Shown: positions 1 through 11,679 of the stretch, in pieces
Layout of the letters: each line of letters begins with the position of its first letter
Position numbering within the stretch: position 1 is the stretch's first letter
Origin: Prochilodus magdalenae
Taxonomy: Eukaryota > Chordata > Actinopteri > Characiformes > Prochilodontidae
Direction of reading: 5' to 3'
Assembly: GCA_024036415.1 (NCBI GenBank)
Contig: JAMWET010003560.1
Span: forward strand, 988,501-1,052,500
Length of the DNA stretch: 64,000 bases
The notes under the pieces: model-generated
What the model saw: only the letters and a program-made list of their open reading frames with translations
The model's database searches: none
Told to the model about the DNA's origin: nothing
Translations under genes and position numbers: made by a program

Positions 1-297
1 TAGCTGAGCCCACCAGTGAATAAAGATAGGTGAAAACAAAGATTTAAAGTACCGGTTCATTTTCCATATGCTGTAACTGTCCTACTAACATTTTACTGGT
101 CTTTCTGGTCATTTTACACCACTGTAAAGCCTTATTCTGACAGGATTAGTGGTTCATAGGGAAGCGGGCTAATGTAATTTATAGTTCCTTGGTGATTTGT
201 GCATGCTGCCATGTCAGTCAAGATTCTAGAGTATTTTGCTCTCTGTAAAATAAAAACACAAAATAACCTCATGTTATATTAATCTCATTTGAATCAA

Positions 298-549
298 GTG
301 GTTGGTGTGGCTCAGCGGGTAACACCAGTAACCACCAGGGAGCTACCAACCCTTTTGGGTGAATGGGGTTCGATTTCCAGTGTAGGTATATTTGTGTTGA
401 CTTCCCAGTCTGGGTAACTGTGCTGTGCTACACCAACAAGAGTCCTTGGGTAAGACTCCTAACTCTACATTGGCCTAGCTGTAATATGACTAACCTTGTA
501 AATTACTCTGGACAAGAGCATCAGCTAAATGCCATAAATGTAAATGTAA
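298..549 (+). mobile_element. tRNA-derived SINE, near full length
   Basis: The 5' part has a pol III box A-like stretch (TGGCTCAGCGG near 308) and a box B-like stretch (GGTTCGATTTCC near 368), so the head is tRNA-derived. The 3' part ends with the tail common to many fish SINEs, here ACTCTGGACAAGAGC then CAGCTAAATGCC and an A/T-rich end. Three more copies occur in the window (11732, 30305, 62340). It encodes no protein; reading frames across it are accidental. SINEs of this kind depend on a partner LINE for movement. Confidence 0.85.
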
Positions 550-744
550 CGAATCAGCATGTCTGTAAGTGTGGAGCTGTTCAAGAAGGCATTACAATTC
601 CATGCAAATCAATTATAAAAAATTATGAAGCTAAATTTCTCCACCTTCCCATGTAAACCTAATCCTGTCCAAATAGGTCTTAATAGTATGAAACAGTGCT
701 TGCTTGTTAACCTTTTTCCATATTATGGAGGTATATGTACTTGT

Positions 745-935
745 TGGGACATCCCATTCCAAAACCATGAGCAGTAGTATGGATTTAGACCTAGTTAGCG
801 GTTATGACAGCTTTCACTCCTCTGGGAACACTTTCTAAAAGTTGTTGAAGTGTGTATTTTGGAATTTTGGGTCCATTCAGTCAAAAAGGCATTTGTGAGG
901 TCAGGTGGTGATGCTGAACACTCAAAGAGCAAACC
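745..935 (-). mobile_element. Tc1-like fragment (family Tc1-B), transposase 3' end
   Basis: Read on the minus strand this is the C-terminal coding part and start of the 3' UTR of a Tc1/mariner transposase. The stretch CATCCCATTCCAAAACCATG (about 749-768) recurs at about 54978, and the 'ctcctctgggaa' and 'gaggtcagg' motifs recur near 29296 and 29373. Only about 190 bp remain, with no terminal repeat pair, so it is a dead remnant. Confidence 0.7.
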
Positions 936-1315
936 GTAATTCAACAATTCAGCAGGAAGTCCTTCATAATAATACAAACAAGGTCACAATTTCAATGCTG
1001 TGCTGAGAAAGATGCCCAAAACTATCTGGTGTCTAGCACCAGTGGTCCTAATTATACAACCATGTAGCGAACTTATAAGGGAAGTGTTTCTAACAAAGCA
1101 GATGGTGAGTTTGAATATGCTACAACCCAGTTCTATTAAAAGCCATTTAAGACGCATATTGGACCCAAACCTCAAAACGCATAGCCAATATAAACTTAAA
1201 TGCAGAAGCAGATTTAATGAGGCAGTCTTTACATAACCAGGGCAACAAAAGTAACTTCTAATGATTCAAGTAATATAATTAGCTGCAGTTCTAAAAGTAG
1301 CTCTTAGCCAGATAA
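936..1315. other. Unassigned sequence
   Basis: I see no repeat family, exon signature or strong motif here. Short open frames occur on both strands, but they overlap each other and have no recognisable domain. Confidence 0.4.
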
Positions 1316-1594
1316 CAGAAATTTAAAAATTACTCTCCAGTCAAGTGGTGGAGTTATCTCGCACTGGCCATATACACCAGTGGCACTGCCTTCAGTAAGG
1401 CCCGCCTTTCAGGAAAACTCTTAGAAGAACATGGAATTGAACTACCTCGGAAACTACAAGAGCTACAAGAGTATTCTGGAGGAGTTCTACACATAAAAAG
1501 ATCCAGTCAGGATCCAGGTCACTTCAGCAGCAGATTCGCTTCCCGGTTGTCTCGCGCTGTAAATTTCTGGCAGTCCCACTTGCCCTCCAATTAA
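1316..1594 (+). other. Open frame of 92 codons without ATG, unexplained
   Basis: A stop (TAA at 1313-1315) is followed by an uninterrupted frame to TAA at 1592-1594. It contains no in-frame ATG. The translation has mixed composition, including a charged stretch (KLLEEHGIELPRKLQELQ), and is not low complexity. I do not recognise it. It could be a relic of a mobile-element ORF, an isolated exon, or chance. There is no clear splice-donor pattern at the right end, so an exon call is not justified. Confidence 0.2.
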
Positions 1595-2395
1595 AATGCG
1601 AATGCTAATTCCTTCAATCCCTCGGCAATCAGCGCCACTCTGAATTTCACACATGAGGGACGCTTTACATATCTTTCCCCACGCGCTGCAATTTCAAGCC
1701 CATCTTCAGCCTTTTCTCAGAGCCTCCATCCCCCCATCCCATTTTTTCTTCATTCCCGGCCGAGGCTGTTAATGGGAAGCAGTCTTGTGGGATTACGACA
1801 CACTGCTCCAGTGTGTGTGTGAGGGGATAGGTTAGGGACAAAAATAAGAAAAGCACCAAATTCTGATGAACTTCTGTCTTCAGGAGCTGGCCAAGCGTGC
1901 CTGGCCTCTGGTTGGCTTTTCGCAAGCACCTCATCAAACCCTAAAGCTCTACAGCCTCTTTATAGCAGCTCTTCATTGGGAAATACAGCACGGCAGCTAC
2001 AATTACTTTCCCATGACCTGATTCACAAGTACGACATGAAGCTGGAATTAGTTAAAAAGTGAAGAAATTGTCTTAGAAACACACAGCACAGAAGGGCTGG
2101 GCTCGCATTACACTGCAGCCATGCCATTTTTTCTTTTTGTATGGTCTAGAATAATAGTCCGGATTCATTAAAAGTGTCTTACCTGAAATCAAAATGGAAT
2201 GTTTATCTTATTAGCTCATATATTTGGTAATATTAAGCACAATCCATTGCATAACATTATTCAAAAGACACAATTCTTTCTCCTCTGTAATCTTTAATGA
2301 AAGTGAAGTGACCTTTCTGCCATGTGGTTATGTCACCTTATTCCAGTAGCAGGAAAAATGTATAAGCTCACCTCAAAAAATTTGTCACCTTGCAT
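1595..2395. other. Unassigned, apparently single-copy sequence
   Basis: No repeat family or gene recognised. The part around 1600-1650 and 1960-2035 has balanced composition and is not obviously repetitive, while 2105-2300 is AT-richer. Confidence 0.4.
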
Positions 2396-2830
2396 GTTTA
2401 AGGTGGCAGTAATTTCTGGCTCCTGCAGACGGTGTTGCATGAGGATGATGGGGCTATAAATACCTGCAGAGTGTGTGTGACGGGATTTATAGACTGAGAA
2501 GAGGTGCTATGGTGCAGGGAATGTCTTATTCCATGTGTGGAAAATGGGTCTCAAAACAGAAGTTAATGATTGGCTAAAAGGAGTGACTGCATTTGGCCTT
2601 GTCAAAGACCACACCATAGTGTAAAGGAAATAGTCGTATGGGTCTACCAGCAGTGGCACAAATCCCACAAATCTACAGGAAATGCTCCTCAGAATTCTTT
2701 GAGGCAAAAGTGTCTGAACATTGATGTGGTCTACATCCAGAAACCTTTCTTCATGCAGGTGGCGGTATTACACACTATTAGGTACGTTTAAATCACAGGT
2801 GACTATTTTTTTGGCCAGTGAGCCTATTAA
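2396..2830 (+). mobile_element. Unclassified interspersed repeat, family C, copy 1
   Basis: This shares two blocks with 21316-21668. The left block has GCTATAAATACCTGCA followed by a 'gatgggattcatagactgagaag'-like stretch in variant form. The right block has CACACTATTAGGTAC, then 'cacaggtg' and 'ccagtgagc'. The right block also occurs at 57100-57307. Terminal repeats and a transposase domain were not recognised, so the class is open. A Tc1-like or other DNA-transposon origin is possible. Confidence 0.55.
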
Positions 2831-3238
2831 CTCATAATAATTTAGGGTGCTGCCTATTATCCAGAACTATAATGCCAATATACCAGTCATAATTTTTCAC
2901 CCCGGCTGCAAGTACTGCCTTCTTCCTTCTTGTTACTCTAGCCTCCTACTTTGTGCCAGCTGACAACTGTGGACAAGTTGCAAAACAGGCACTTATTTTT
3001 TAGGCAATATTTGCAATATTTCCTGCAGTACTGTGACAGTGCGAGGTAGGTCAACTGATGAAACAATGTACCCTTACACACAACCCAGTGCTCGCTTACA
3101 CATGTTAGGTAGGTACGCTCATAAATAGGTTTTTTTGTGTTTTTGGCTTTTTTGGCTCACAAGAATAGTGAGAGCAGTGACATAAAATACACATCACAAA
3201 AACTGAACAGCTGAAAACTAGTAAAACGTAGCCTGATA
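2831..3238. other. Unassigned sequence
   Basis: No gene or repeat family recognised. It directly precedes a Tc1 transposase remnant and may contain further eroded parts of it. Confidence 0.35.
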
Positions 3239-3765
3239 AGATGAATCTCGATTTTTGCTGAGGCACACAGATAGTGGGGTCAAAAATGGGCTCGATTTGG
3301 CATGAATCCATCTGCCGTACCTGCCCTTTGTCTACAGTCCAGGCTGGTCGGGAGGTTGTAGTGGTGTTGAGAATATTGCTACAGTTTGGGGCTTTTAGTA
3401 CCGATAAATCACTGCCCACTGTGTACCTATCTTTAATGACTACTTCATGATAATGCAACATGTCAGAAAGCAAAAGTCATCTTAAACTGGAATCTTGAAC
3501 ATGACAATGAGGTGAGTGTTCTTCAGTGGATTTCCCACTGTCACCTGATCTGAATCCAATAGAACACTGATGGGATGTGGTAGAATTCACAGATTGAAAG
3601 TGAATTTGAAAAATCTGCAGGAATTCCCTGATCCAATCATGGCAACATGAGTCAGTATCTCCCAGGCATGTTTCCAACATGGTGTATGAAGTTATGACAT
3701 GAAGAATTAAGGCTGTTATGAGAGCCCAGCGAGGCACTGCCCAGTGTCTGAACCGGCTTAATATC
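3239..3765 (+). pseudogene. Tc1-like transposase remnant (family Tc1-I)
   Basis: The plus strand carries the catalytic half of a Tc1/mariner DDE transposase in broken frames. A frame starting at 3240 reads DESRFLLRH, which contains the first catalytic Asp of the usual SDES motif. Near 3540 the frame reads SPDLNPIEH, with the Glu that normally completes DD34E, followed by a stop where Leu/Trp would follow. Stretches matching the C-terminal 'RRIKAV' region occur near 3700. Stops and frameshifts separate the blocks, and the N-terminal DNA-binding region and terminal repeats were not found. Tc1 enzymes cut and paste at TA dinucleotides; this copy cannot. It differs in sequence from the other Tc1 families here. 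Confidence 0.75.
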
Positions 3766-6263
3766 TGGAAGCATTTGAACTTGAATTAATATGTTTCTGG
3801 GCATCAAGCACAGATTCTTGCTCTGTTAACTAACTATATGGAATCCAATTAACTGAACATTTGAATGTAACTTCTGCACCCATCTCTAATTCTCTCTTCC
3901 TCTTCTCCTTTTATTTCTTCTTACTCTCCTGCTTAATGCTGTACGGTGTAGAGCAGGCAGTAGTAGAGTGAAGGGAGCTTGACGCATGTTGGCAGTGATG
4001 GAGTGGACCTGTCCACCCTGTAATGACTCCCAGTCAGAGCTGGCAGGGCTAACAGGACGTGGAGTGTGGCGTGTGTGTGTGGCGGGGGGGAGTGGGGGTG
4101 TTACACTCCTACTGTCTGAGGTTATTTAGGGACACCATAGTCCGACACACAGGTCCGCAGCCCAGCAGACAGCAGCGCCCTCACCCCACATACTACACCT
4201 GCCCCACACAGGCTAATAACACATTAATACAGTCACCCATCACACACACAGCTTTCTGTACCCACAGGGCATTATTCTTCTCCCTTTCTCTCCATCCCTC
4301 ATTCCATAACAGCCCATACATTCACTCAGTCTTTCATTTCAGACACACCATCATTCAGTCTTTCATTTCCTCTTCCTCCACATACATCTGTCTCCTTTTC
4401 AAACTCTTACATCCCTTCATCTCACTTCTTTAATCACAGCCTTATTCACCATATTCTGCACACTGTACAATAGAATGTTGGGTATTAATCATGCACAAGT
4501 TCACCAAACAGATCCCAAGCAAATGCATACATCACTGTGCATAAGTCAGAAACCACACCTCGCTTATTTCATTTCCAGACCAAGCGGTCATTAAGTATAA
4601 GTTATTCATTTTGCAGGAGATATTTCTGAGGAGACTTGATGTACGAGAGCTGATGTTTGGGTCCAAACCCGACTACAGCTGGAGAATTATCTGTTTGGCC
4701 AGGCTAGGCACACAGCTTCATGTTTTAAATCCAAACACAACTCGGCAAGTTCTGAAAACTGTCCAAAAATGACAGGAGAATGACACCTGTTAGAAACTGA
4801 ACCAAGCTGTGCAGAATAATACCGGACAAAATAGCCCAGAGTAACATGTTACTGAAAATAATAGGCACAATTATAAATACACACACATACACACATATCG
4901 TCGCTGTCCAAAGAAAAACAAGTATCTCCAAAATGGCAATTTTACAGGAAAGGCCAAAAACCTTATTAAACTTTAATGGAAGTCAATGGAACTGGACGTC
5001 TTTCCAAGCAGTTTTGGGCCAGTTCTGTTGGTCCATTCATCTTGAGATTCTCACTCAGCATAAACAGCAGCTTATGTGTTTAAATGACGCATAAAAGTAA
5101 AAATGTGGAGTTACATGTTTTTCATTGGACAGCGATGATATATATATATAAACAATACGCTATTCAAAAAAAAAATTGCTTTCGAAATTCTGCCCTAACA
5201 AATTTAGTCATCCAATACCTTTCAGTAACGCCCTGCTCTCATGCTGAGTAGTGCTGAGATGGTGTGAAGTGAACTTGTTTAATTCTCTCTTTCTGCTCAC
5301 AGAACGTCACAATAAACATTTTGTATATTTAGTTTAAAACTTTGGCCTAACTAACAAAATGTTCTTAAAGCTGAACTTGAAAAGTACCTTCCTCAACTGA
5401 CTCACTCTTTATCTCCTAAGCGTGAGCAACTTGGACCTCACTGATGACTCCGGTATACCAGATTGAAAAGATTTACCGTAGTGAAGGTAGTGAATGATAG
5501 GGTAAGGAGGAGGACTAACGCAGGGGGAGAATGTGGAGTGTAATCTGTGTAAGTAGTAGGTGGGTGGTGAGAACTTGAATGTGAAGTTTGCACTCTACCT
5601 GACCCTGACACATATTTGAAAAACGGTCTTCAATCCAAAGTTGGATTTCACCCACCCAAGCACACTTTACAGTAAGAGCTTTCCACGGCAGCCAAAACGT
5701 GAACTAAAGTAAAATTAGAGGAGAGGGGATAAAGAATCAAAGTGCTAAGGAAAGGGTGGTTGAGGATGGCTGTGAGGTTAAGGAAGACATGGTGTATTAT
5801 TATATAGATTATAGATGTACTGGGTGTTAAATAAATGAAGGATGCTCTGTGAGTTCTACACACTACTCCACCTTCTGAAATATAACTGACTTTGACTGAT
5901 TCTTACTGGCTGTGCATAATTTGACTGTTAGACATGTCCACAGTAGTGATGGGTATTTATAGTTTTGAGGTTTAGATGTTTACATTTTTAACCCAGAAGA
6001 GCCCACAGTGACGTATGTGTCACAAGACTTTTAAAAGTCTGTAAAGTTCTTTATACAGCTTTATCCCTCACCTAAACACATGGAGTCCCTGAGTGACCTA
6101 TACCCAACATCCTGGACGCAGTCACGTGACAGTTTGTGAACATATGACCTCAATTAGAAAATGGTGATGTGCGTGGTTAGTGAAGTTTTAGACAAAACCA
6201 GCTCATTTCAAAGTCTCGTTTTTGTACCTATAAGATTTCGACCTATTTAAGAGCTCTAATGTT
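3766..6263. other. Unassigned region with minor low-complexity patches
   Basis: No gene recognised. 4059-4440 is C/T- and CA-rich and gives a spurious open frame. About 4970-5060 looks like part of a fish interspersed repeat ('ggaagtcaatggaac'), which I cannot confirm. 5140-5152 is a short TA run. The remainder to 6263 shows nothing I can name. Confidence 0.4.
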
Positions 6264-7339
6264 CATATACCCATATTCTATATTACATATACCCATATCT
6301 ATATTACACATACCCATATTCTATATAACATATACCCATATTCTATATTACACATACCCATATCTATATTACACATACCCATATTCTATATAACATATAC
6401 CCATATTCTATATAACATATACCCATATTCTATATTACACATACCCATATTCTATATTACATATACCCATATTCTATATAACATATACCCATATTCTATA
6501 TTACATACACCCATATTCTATATTACACATACCCATATTCTATATTACACATACCCATATTCTATATAACATATACCCATATTCTATATTACATACACCC
6601 ATATTCTATATTACATATACCCATATTCTATATTACATATACCCATATTCTATATTACATATACCCATATTCTATATTACATATACCCATATTCTATATA
6701 ACATATACCCATATTCTATATTACACATACCCATATTCTATATTACATATACCCATATTCTATATTACATACACCCATATTCAATATTACATATACCCCT
6801 ATTCTATATTACATATACCCATATTCAATATCACATATATTCTATATTACATATACCCATATTCTATATTACATATACCCATATTCTATATAACATATAC
6901 CCATATTCTATATTACACATACCCATATTCTATATTACATATATCCATATTCTATATTACATACACCCATATTCAATATTACATATACCCCTATTCTATA
7001 TTACATATACCCATATTCTATATTACATATACTCATATTCTATATTACATATAACCCTATTCTATATTACGTATACCCATATTCAATATTATGTATACCC
7101 ATATTCTATATTACATATACTCATATTCTATATTACATATACCCCTATTCTATATTACATATACCCATATTCAATATTACATATACCCCTATTCTATATT
7201 ACATATACCCATATTCAATATTACATATACCCCTATTCTATATTACATATACCCATATTCAATATTACATATACCCATATTCAATATTACATATACTCAT
7301 ATTCAATATTGCATATACTTATATTCTATATTACATACA
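6264..7339. repeat. AT-rich minisatellite, 22-bp unit, about 48 copies
   Basis: A 22-bp unit reading CATATACCCATATTCTATAT plus TA is repeated head to tail for about 1.08 kb. Variants affect a few positions: ACACAT or ATAACAT for ACATAT, CCCCTATTC for CCCATATTC, TTCAATATT for TTCTATATT, and some units are one base shorter. The 'CAATATT' and 'CCCCTATTC' variants cluster in the right third (after about 6780), suggesting local spread of variants. Since 22 is not a multiple of 3, any translation cycles through three frames, so the open frame at 7091-7525 is an artefact. Confidence 0.95.
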
Positions 7340-7744
7340 ACCATTCTGACGCCATTTCTAGAACACCATGATGGAATACCAGTCGTTGTTGTTGTGACAT
7401 ATGCTACCAGTATTATGACTCAATTATACTTACAGAAGATGCCATGTGACCTTTTTGTCACAATAAGGCTGATCGTTTATGATCTTATAACTGACCCTTC
7501 ATTAATTTCCCTTAAGGGAAAATAGGTCTGGGTTCTAATAGGTTAATTGAATTTTCAAATACAGTATTCAAATACCCCAACCAAATAATATTTGATAATG
7601 TTGTGACTAAAAACCAAACACATGGAAATACAAGCATCAGCTTATAGTGTGCAGCTAGAATATGAATTCTTGTACCTGTCTGTTCAGTTTGTGCTTGAGG
7701 AATTTATGATTAACATATGGCCAACAGAAGGACGACTCAGACCT
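7340..7744. other. Unassigned sequence
   Basis: Non-repetitive flank of the minisatellite. I recognise no gene or repeat. Confidence 0.4.
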
Positions 7745-7856
7745 GCACATATACTCACTCATCTTTTAAACTGCTTCATCCTGTCCCAGTGTACAATTAG
7801 CGAAAGGCTGGAAACACCCTGGATAGACTGTTAATCCATTGCAGGGCAGACATGAG
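7745..7856 (-). repeat. Fragment of 'TGCCCTGCAATGGAT' interspersed repeat
   Basis: Read on the minus strand it contains TGCCCTGCAATGGATTAAC and 'cagggtgtttcc', which match the bodies of repeats at 23450-23705, 40110-40262 and 55380-55640. The end 'atgagtgagt' is also shared. The family is common in fish; its exact class is not clear to me. Confidence 0.6.
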
Positions 7857-8184
7857 GCTTGTGAGCACACTTTCTCTGAGATTCTCTAGTCAGTCCAAAT
7901 TTATTTATGAACTAGAAGACAACACAGTTTATTTCAATACACCCCTTATTCAAATTAACAATCAAGATGACAAGCCAGTAGAAGCCACTGACTGCAGCTT
8001 TCATCGTTTGTATGTTTCTGTAATGAAGCTACGTTATGGCCAAACACACAGTTTACACGTAATGGGTTATAATGCACTCATCATTGTCAATCCAGCCACT
8101 CTTTTAGTTTCATAACAGTTGAAATGTTAGCTGAAAAAAATTCCTGGATACTTCTCTAAGTGAATGGCTGCTCAGTTTTAGCTG
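7857..8184. other. Unassigned sequence
   Basis: An 87-codon open frame crosses this interval (starting 7852). It has no recognised domain and its codon pattern is not distinctive, so I do not call a gene. Confidence 0.35.
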
Positions 8185-8261
8185 ATGGCTGAGGGTGCTC
8201 TGAAATAATAGTTATTGTGATGATATATATGCAATATAGATACATACATTATAATATAAAC
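8185..8261. repeat. 77-bp segment shared with 10384-10448
   Basis: It contains TATTGTGATGATATATAT and ATACATACATTATA, also seen directly before the Tc1-A copy at 10449. The two Tc1-A copies therefore share part of their left flank. Either this block is an outer part of the element in one subfamily, or the two loci are related by duplication. Confidence 0.6.
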
Positions 8262-8722
8262 ACTGATCATCAAAATATTATTGCTTAAATAGTTGCACCA
8301 ATAAGAAATGAATTGACAGGAATGAAACTTTGTGGGTAGGTTTGACATCATTAGACATGCAAATGATTCAAGTTTCCATGTGCATGCTTTCCATACTGAC
8401 TCGTGTTATTGAGTTGGTAACATCTTTTGCAAATGAGGTATGCCTCAGAGAAGAGTTCAAGAGGAATTGAAGAGGGGTCACATTGTAGGGCTCCGGGAAT
8501 CGGGACAGCCTTATTGACATATTGCACCCCATAGCCCATGCCCGAGGCACCTGGCATGTTGTGTTAGCAAACATAGTGGCCCGACATTGTACTGAGAGAC
8601 ACTACTTCTGTATGGGTAGCTCTGTAAATATTACCCATACCAGTCTATATTTATCATATTTATGCGTTCCTGGTAACCTTTATCTTCCTTCTCTGCAAAA
8701 ATTCTTTATCTATTTATTATAA
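8262..8722 (+). mobile_element. Tc1-A element, copy 1 (internally deleted)
   Basis: The left end resembles the family terminus (CACTCATCATC, here with one change), followed by 'gttgcacc..aa..g' and the diagnostic subterminal GGGTAGGTTTGACATCA. An ATG near 8442 starts a reading frame MPQRRVQEELKRGHIVGLRE, the N terminus of a Tc1 transposase helix-turn-helix region, which soon meets a stop. The sequence then jumps to the family's 3' part: CTGGCATGTTGTG, then GAGAGACACTACTTCTGTAT and the 'ccatac cagtct' end. The catalytic domain is absent. Confidence 0.8.
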
Positions 8723-10383
8723 AAAGTCTGATTATTGTTGCTAACACAGTCTAATCACAACATAAAGTGAGTGATATCTGAAAATGCTTGTCTTTTTCCT
8801 ATGCTAGAAAAGTACAGAACTAAGCATATACTTTATAACTACCACCACACCATACCATGGCATCACACACTCTCATCATCAAAACACTCTCAGCCGAGCC
8901 AGATTTGCTCCACACTTCCATATAAACTACACTCACTCGCTCACGACGCTCTCCACTGAATTAAACTGTACTTTACATATTCATGACACTTTTCATTATA
9001 TGAACACACACACTGATTTTTAATCGCACATTTCACATGCAGCAAGACTTCACTGTAAAAACCATAACACTCTGATCTCTGTCCTGCTGTAACCAGGACC
9101 AGAATATATTCATATTATATGAAAGATTTTAAAAGCTGGCTACCTCAATCACTCTGCATGCGTATTAGCCGATCCTGCAAACCAAATGACCTCCTCTTCT
9201 TTCTGATCACGCAGCACCAGCCGATGATCAATTCTTGTCCTCCGGATCAGCAGAGCTACATGATTCATTTCATAGCATACATTGGCCCTTATTGCATATA
9301 AGGAGCACAGATTTGCCAGCCATTAGCGTATGATTCATGAAACGTTTGTGCTCTGTGGAAATGAGCAGTGATTTGAACGCAAATGATGAATCAGCTTCGG
9401 TGCATGAAATCAAGCGCCAACCTACCAGCACCACATTTACATATCGCTTATATGAAACATACCCGAGTTCATGCAGATGAAGGTAGGAAGCCAGTCAAAT
9501 GACAGCATTTAACAGTTTGTGAGCCATGGCTGTGCTCAAAGATGGATCTTCACTGCATTGTTCCTCCTTTCTTTCATCTTTTAGTCAGGACGTGACTGTA
9601 TAGTCTGATTATTATTAAATTATTATATTAAAATAACATTTAAATTCTGCATTATTGCAGTGCAAGAGCTGCTGCCATGAGCCATGAGCAGAGTGCATAG
9701 CTGTGTTTTAAAGCTGAACCTGAGTTTAAACCTGAATGAGCCAGGTGGGTTCTTAAAACTCCATTGCTGAAGTTGGAACTAAACTCAATTCTGCATCATT
9801 TGAAGATCACACCTCTCCCACTACATGGTTTATCTGAGCCCTGCTAGACTTTATTGGAGCATAAAGCAAGCATGAGTCAAAGATTAGCTGAGCAGAATAC
9901 ATTGCCAGTAGCATCTTCAGTCTGGGGTCAGTGTGCAGCATTGATGTCGGAGAGCTGTGCAGCTCCTTGTGAGTGTGGGACATCCCAGTTCAGTGCCAAA
10001 TAGTACTACAAGTGAAAATGATGCTGCTTGCCCTCTTCTTCACAGCCCTGGTGTGAGGTAGGCATAGCAGTCCTTTTAGGTGTAAGAAGCCTGTTTGGTG
10101 AAACAGCTGCTGGCTTCTGTTGAATTGTATCTCCACAGTTAAAGTGGGCCTTTTAGAGAGACATCAGCAGGTACTGGATGTAGAGGGTACCCTTACTCAC
10201 AGAACAGCACTCCACTGTAAGCACCACCCTGTAGTCAAGTCAATCCATCCACTCTTTCAGTTCCATGTTAGCTAATTATTTAAAAACATAATGGAAACTT
10301 CTATCAGTAAATAGCTTCTTGGCTAGACATACAAAAAAAATACACAGCATTTTACACAATTCAGTCCAGTGACATTGCTGTGT
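8723..10383. other. Unassigned, partly non-repetitive region; possible conserved block near 9100-9500
   Basis: No gene recognised. 9110-9500 has balanced, non-repetitive sequence with TAAT/ATTA-like and TGCATATAAGG-like motifs, and looks like the kind of sequence that is often conserved near developmental genes. This is a visual impression only. 9600-9660 is AT-rich. Confidence 0.35.
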
Positions 10384-10448
10384 TAGGGTGGTCTGAAATA
10401 AAAGGCTGTTATTGTGATGATATATATACATTATAAATACATACATTA
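10384..10448. repeat. Segment shared with 8185-8261
   Basis: Contains TGTGATGATATATATAC and AATACATACATTATA immediately before a Tc1-A copy, as at 8185-8261. Confidence 0.6.
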
Positions 10449-11025
10449 TATAAAAAAGTTGCACCCAGAAGGAATCAACCGACAGGAATCAAATTTGGTG
10501 GGTAGGTTTGCCACAACGAGACATGAAAATGGTTCAAGTGTCATGCTCAGTCATGCATGTGACATAAGTATGGGTGGTCCTTATCGCAAGTGCTTTCCAT
10601 TCTGACTTGTGTGGCATCCTTTGCAAGTAAAATGCCTCGGAGAAGAGTCTGAAAGCAGGTCAAACGGTTGGTAGAGTTTGAGAGGCATTGTAGTTTATGA
10701 CTCAGATAAGCAGGATGGTTTTATTGAACAAATTGCACACCATACCGGTCGTGTGGATAATTCTATAGCATGGTGTTGGCAGCAGTTGATAGAAGAAGGC
10801 ATGCACCAGTGACATCTGGGAAAACTACACAACCCATGGTTAGAGAACCGCTGAATTGCCCGACATGTGCAGAGTGACCCAACAGACACAATCGTGGAAA
10901 TGCACCCAGACCATTATGATGACTACTACACATCAACATCGCCAAACGATGGTTTTGTGCCAGACTGCCATGAAGTGACTCAGCGAGTTCAGTGACAAGT
11001 TCCACTTTTGTCTTAGTAGTATCTT
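10449..11025 (+). mobile_element. Tc1-A element, copy 2, with transposase N-terminal half
   Basis: Starts near GTTGCACCCAGAAGGAATC with GGGTAGGTTTG following. An ATG at 10631 (ATGCCTCGGAGAAGAGT) begins the family transposase N terminus, but a TGA stop follows after a few codons. Further blocks match the DNA-binding region (about 10690-10790), the 'caacatcgccaaa' linker near 10935 and the 'agtgac.agttccacttttgtctta' block near 11000, which surrounds the first catalytic Asp (here 'gtgacaagttcc', giving D-K rather than D-E). The sequence stops there, so the rest of the DDE domain and the right terminus are missing. Confidence 0.8.
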
Positions 11026-11679
11026 AACCACAGAAGAAGCCATTTGGTTTACATAGTTCTACTAAACGTGAGGTTGGTTGTGCAGATACACCAAAGAGAA
11101 AATTGCTTGTGCTCCTTTTATGATCACATTTGACCAAGTTCAGCTTTTAATAATGGGCAATATTATTAAGTGGGCCTTCTCTTACTCAGCACTGATGCCA
11201 ATAATGTTCATCCTGCACAGAAGAATCACCTTGAATAGTTACTACAGTAACAGACATCAAAGAGAGAAGAGCAGAACAGAACGTAGACAAAGGGAGAGAA
11301 AGAGATGGAGATTAAAATAATTTCTGATTCAAACAATTTACAATCAGCTTCTTAACTATATACCTTTAATTTTAATTTAATTAAAGTTGTAAATATAATA
11401 CATAATAGAAATAATATTTTAATAATAGTATTGTCTTATATTGTGCCTGCCATTTCTTTAAATAGACCAAAATATTTTCTTTTAACCACATGTATGCACA
11501 TTTAAATGGAAATAATTACTATATAATGATAATAATAATAACTTTGATATATGTATTTCTAAAACACAATATGTTTGGACTAGCAATCATACTAATTTTT
11601 TTAAGCTCTCCTGTCCTCGTTTAGCATCTGGCAAATTCAAATCCCCTTTAAACTCTAAGGTAGTACATTGACTAACCAT
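11026..11679. other. AT-rich unassigned sequence
   Basis: No gene recognised; 11330-11560 is strongly AT-rich with short (AAT)n-like runs. Confidence 0.4.

Noticed and set aside
298..375. Possible tRNA gene
   Set aside because: Only box A- and box B-like words are present; the stretch cannot form a proper cloverleaf and is repeated as the head of a SINE.
363..656. 97-codon frame
   Set aside because: Lies mostly within the SINE at 298-549, which is non-coding.
3105..3737. Minus-strand frames of 122 and 86 codons
   Set aside because: They are antisense to the Tc1-I transposase remnant at 3239-3765.
6264..7339. Could the regular array be a CRISPR array?
   Set aside because: There are no unique spacers between the repeats; the 22-bp units are directly adjacent, and the setting is a vertebrate genome.
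7091..7525. 144-codon open frame with repeated YTHIQYYIY-like pattern
   Set aside because: It is a translation of the 22-bp minisatellite plus flank; the pattern cycles through three frames.
7852..8115. 87-codon frame
   Set aside because: No domain or neighbouring exon; begins inside an interspersed repeat.
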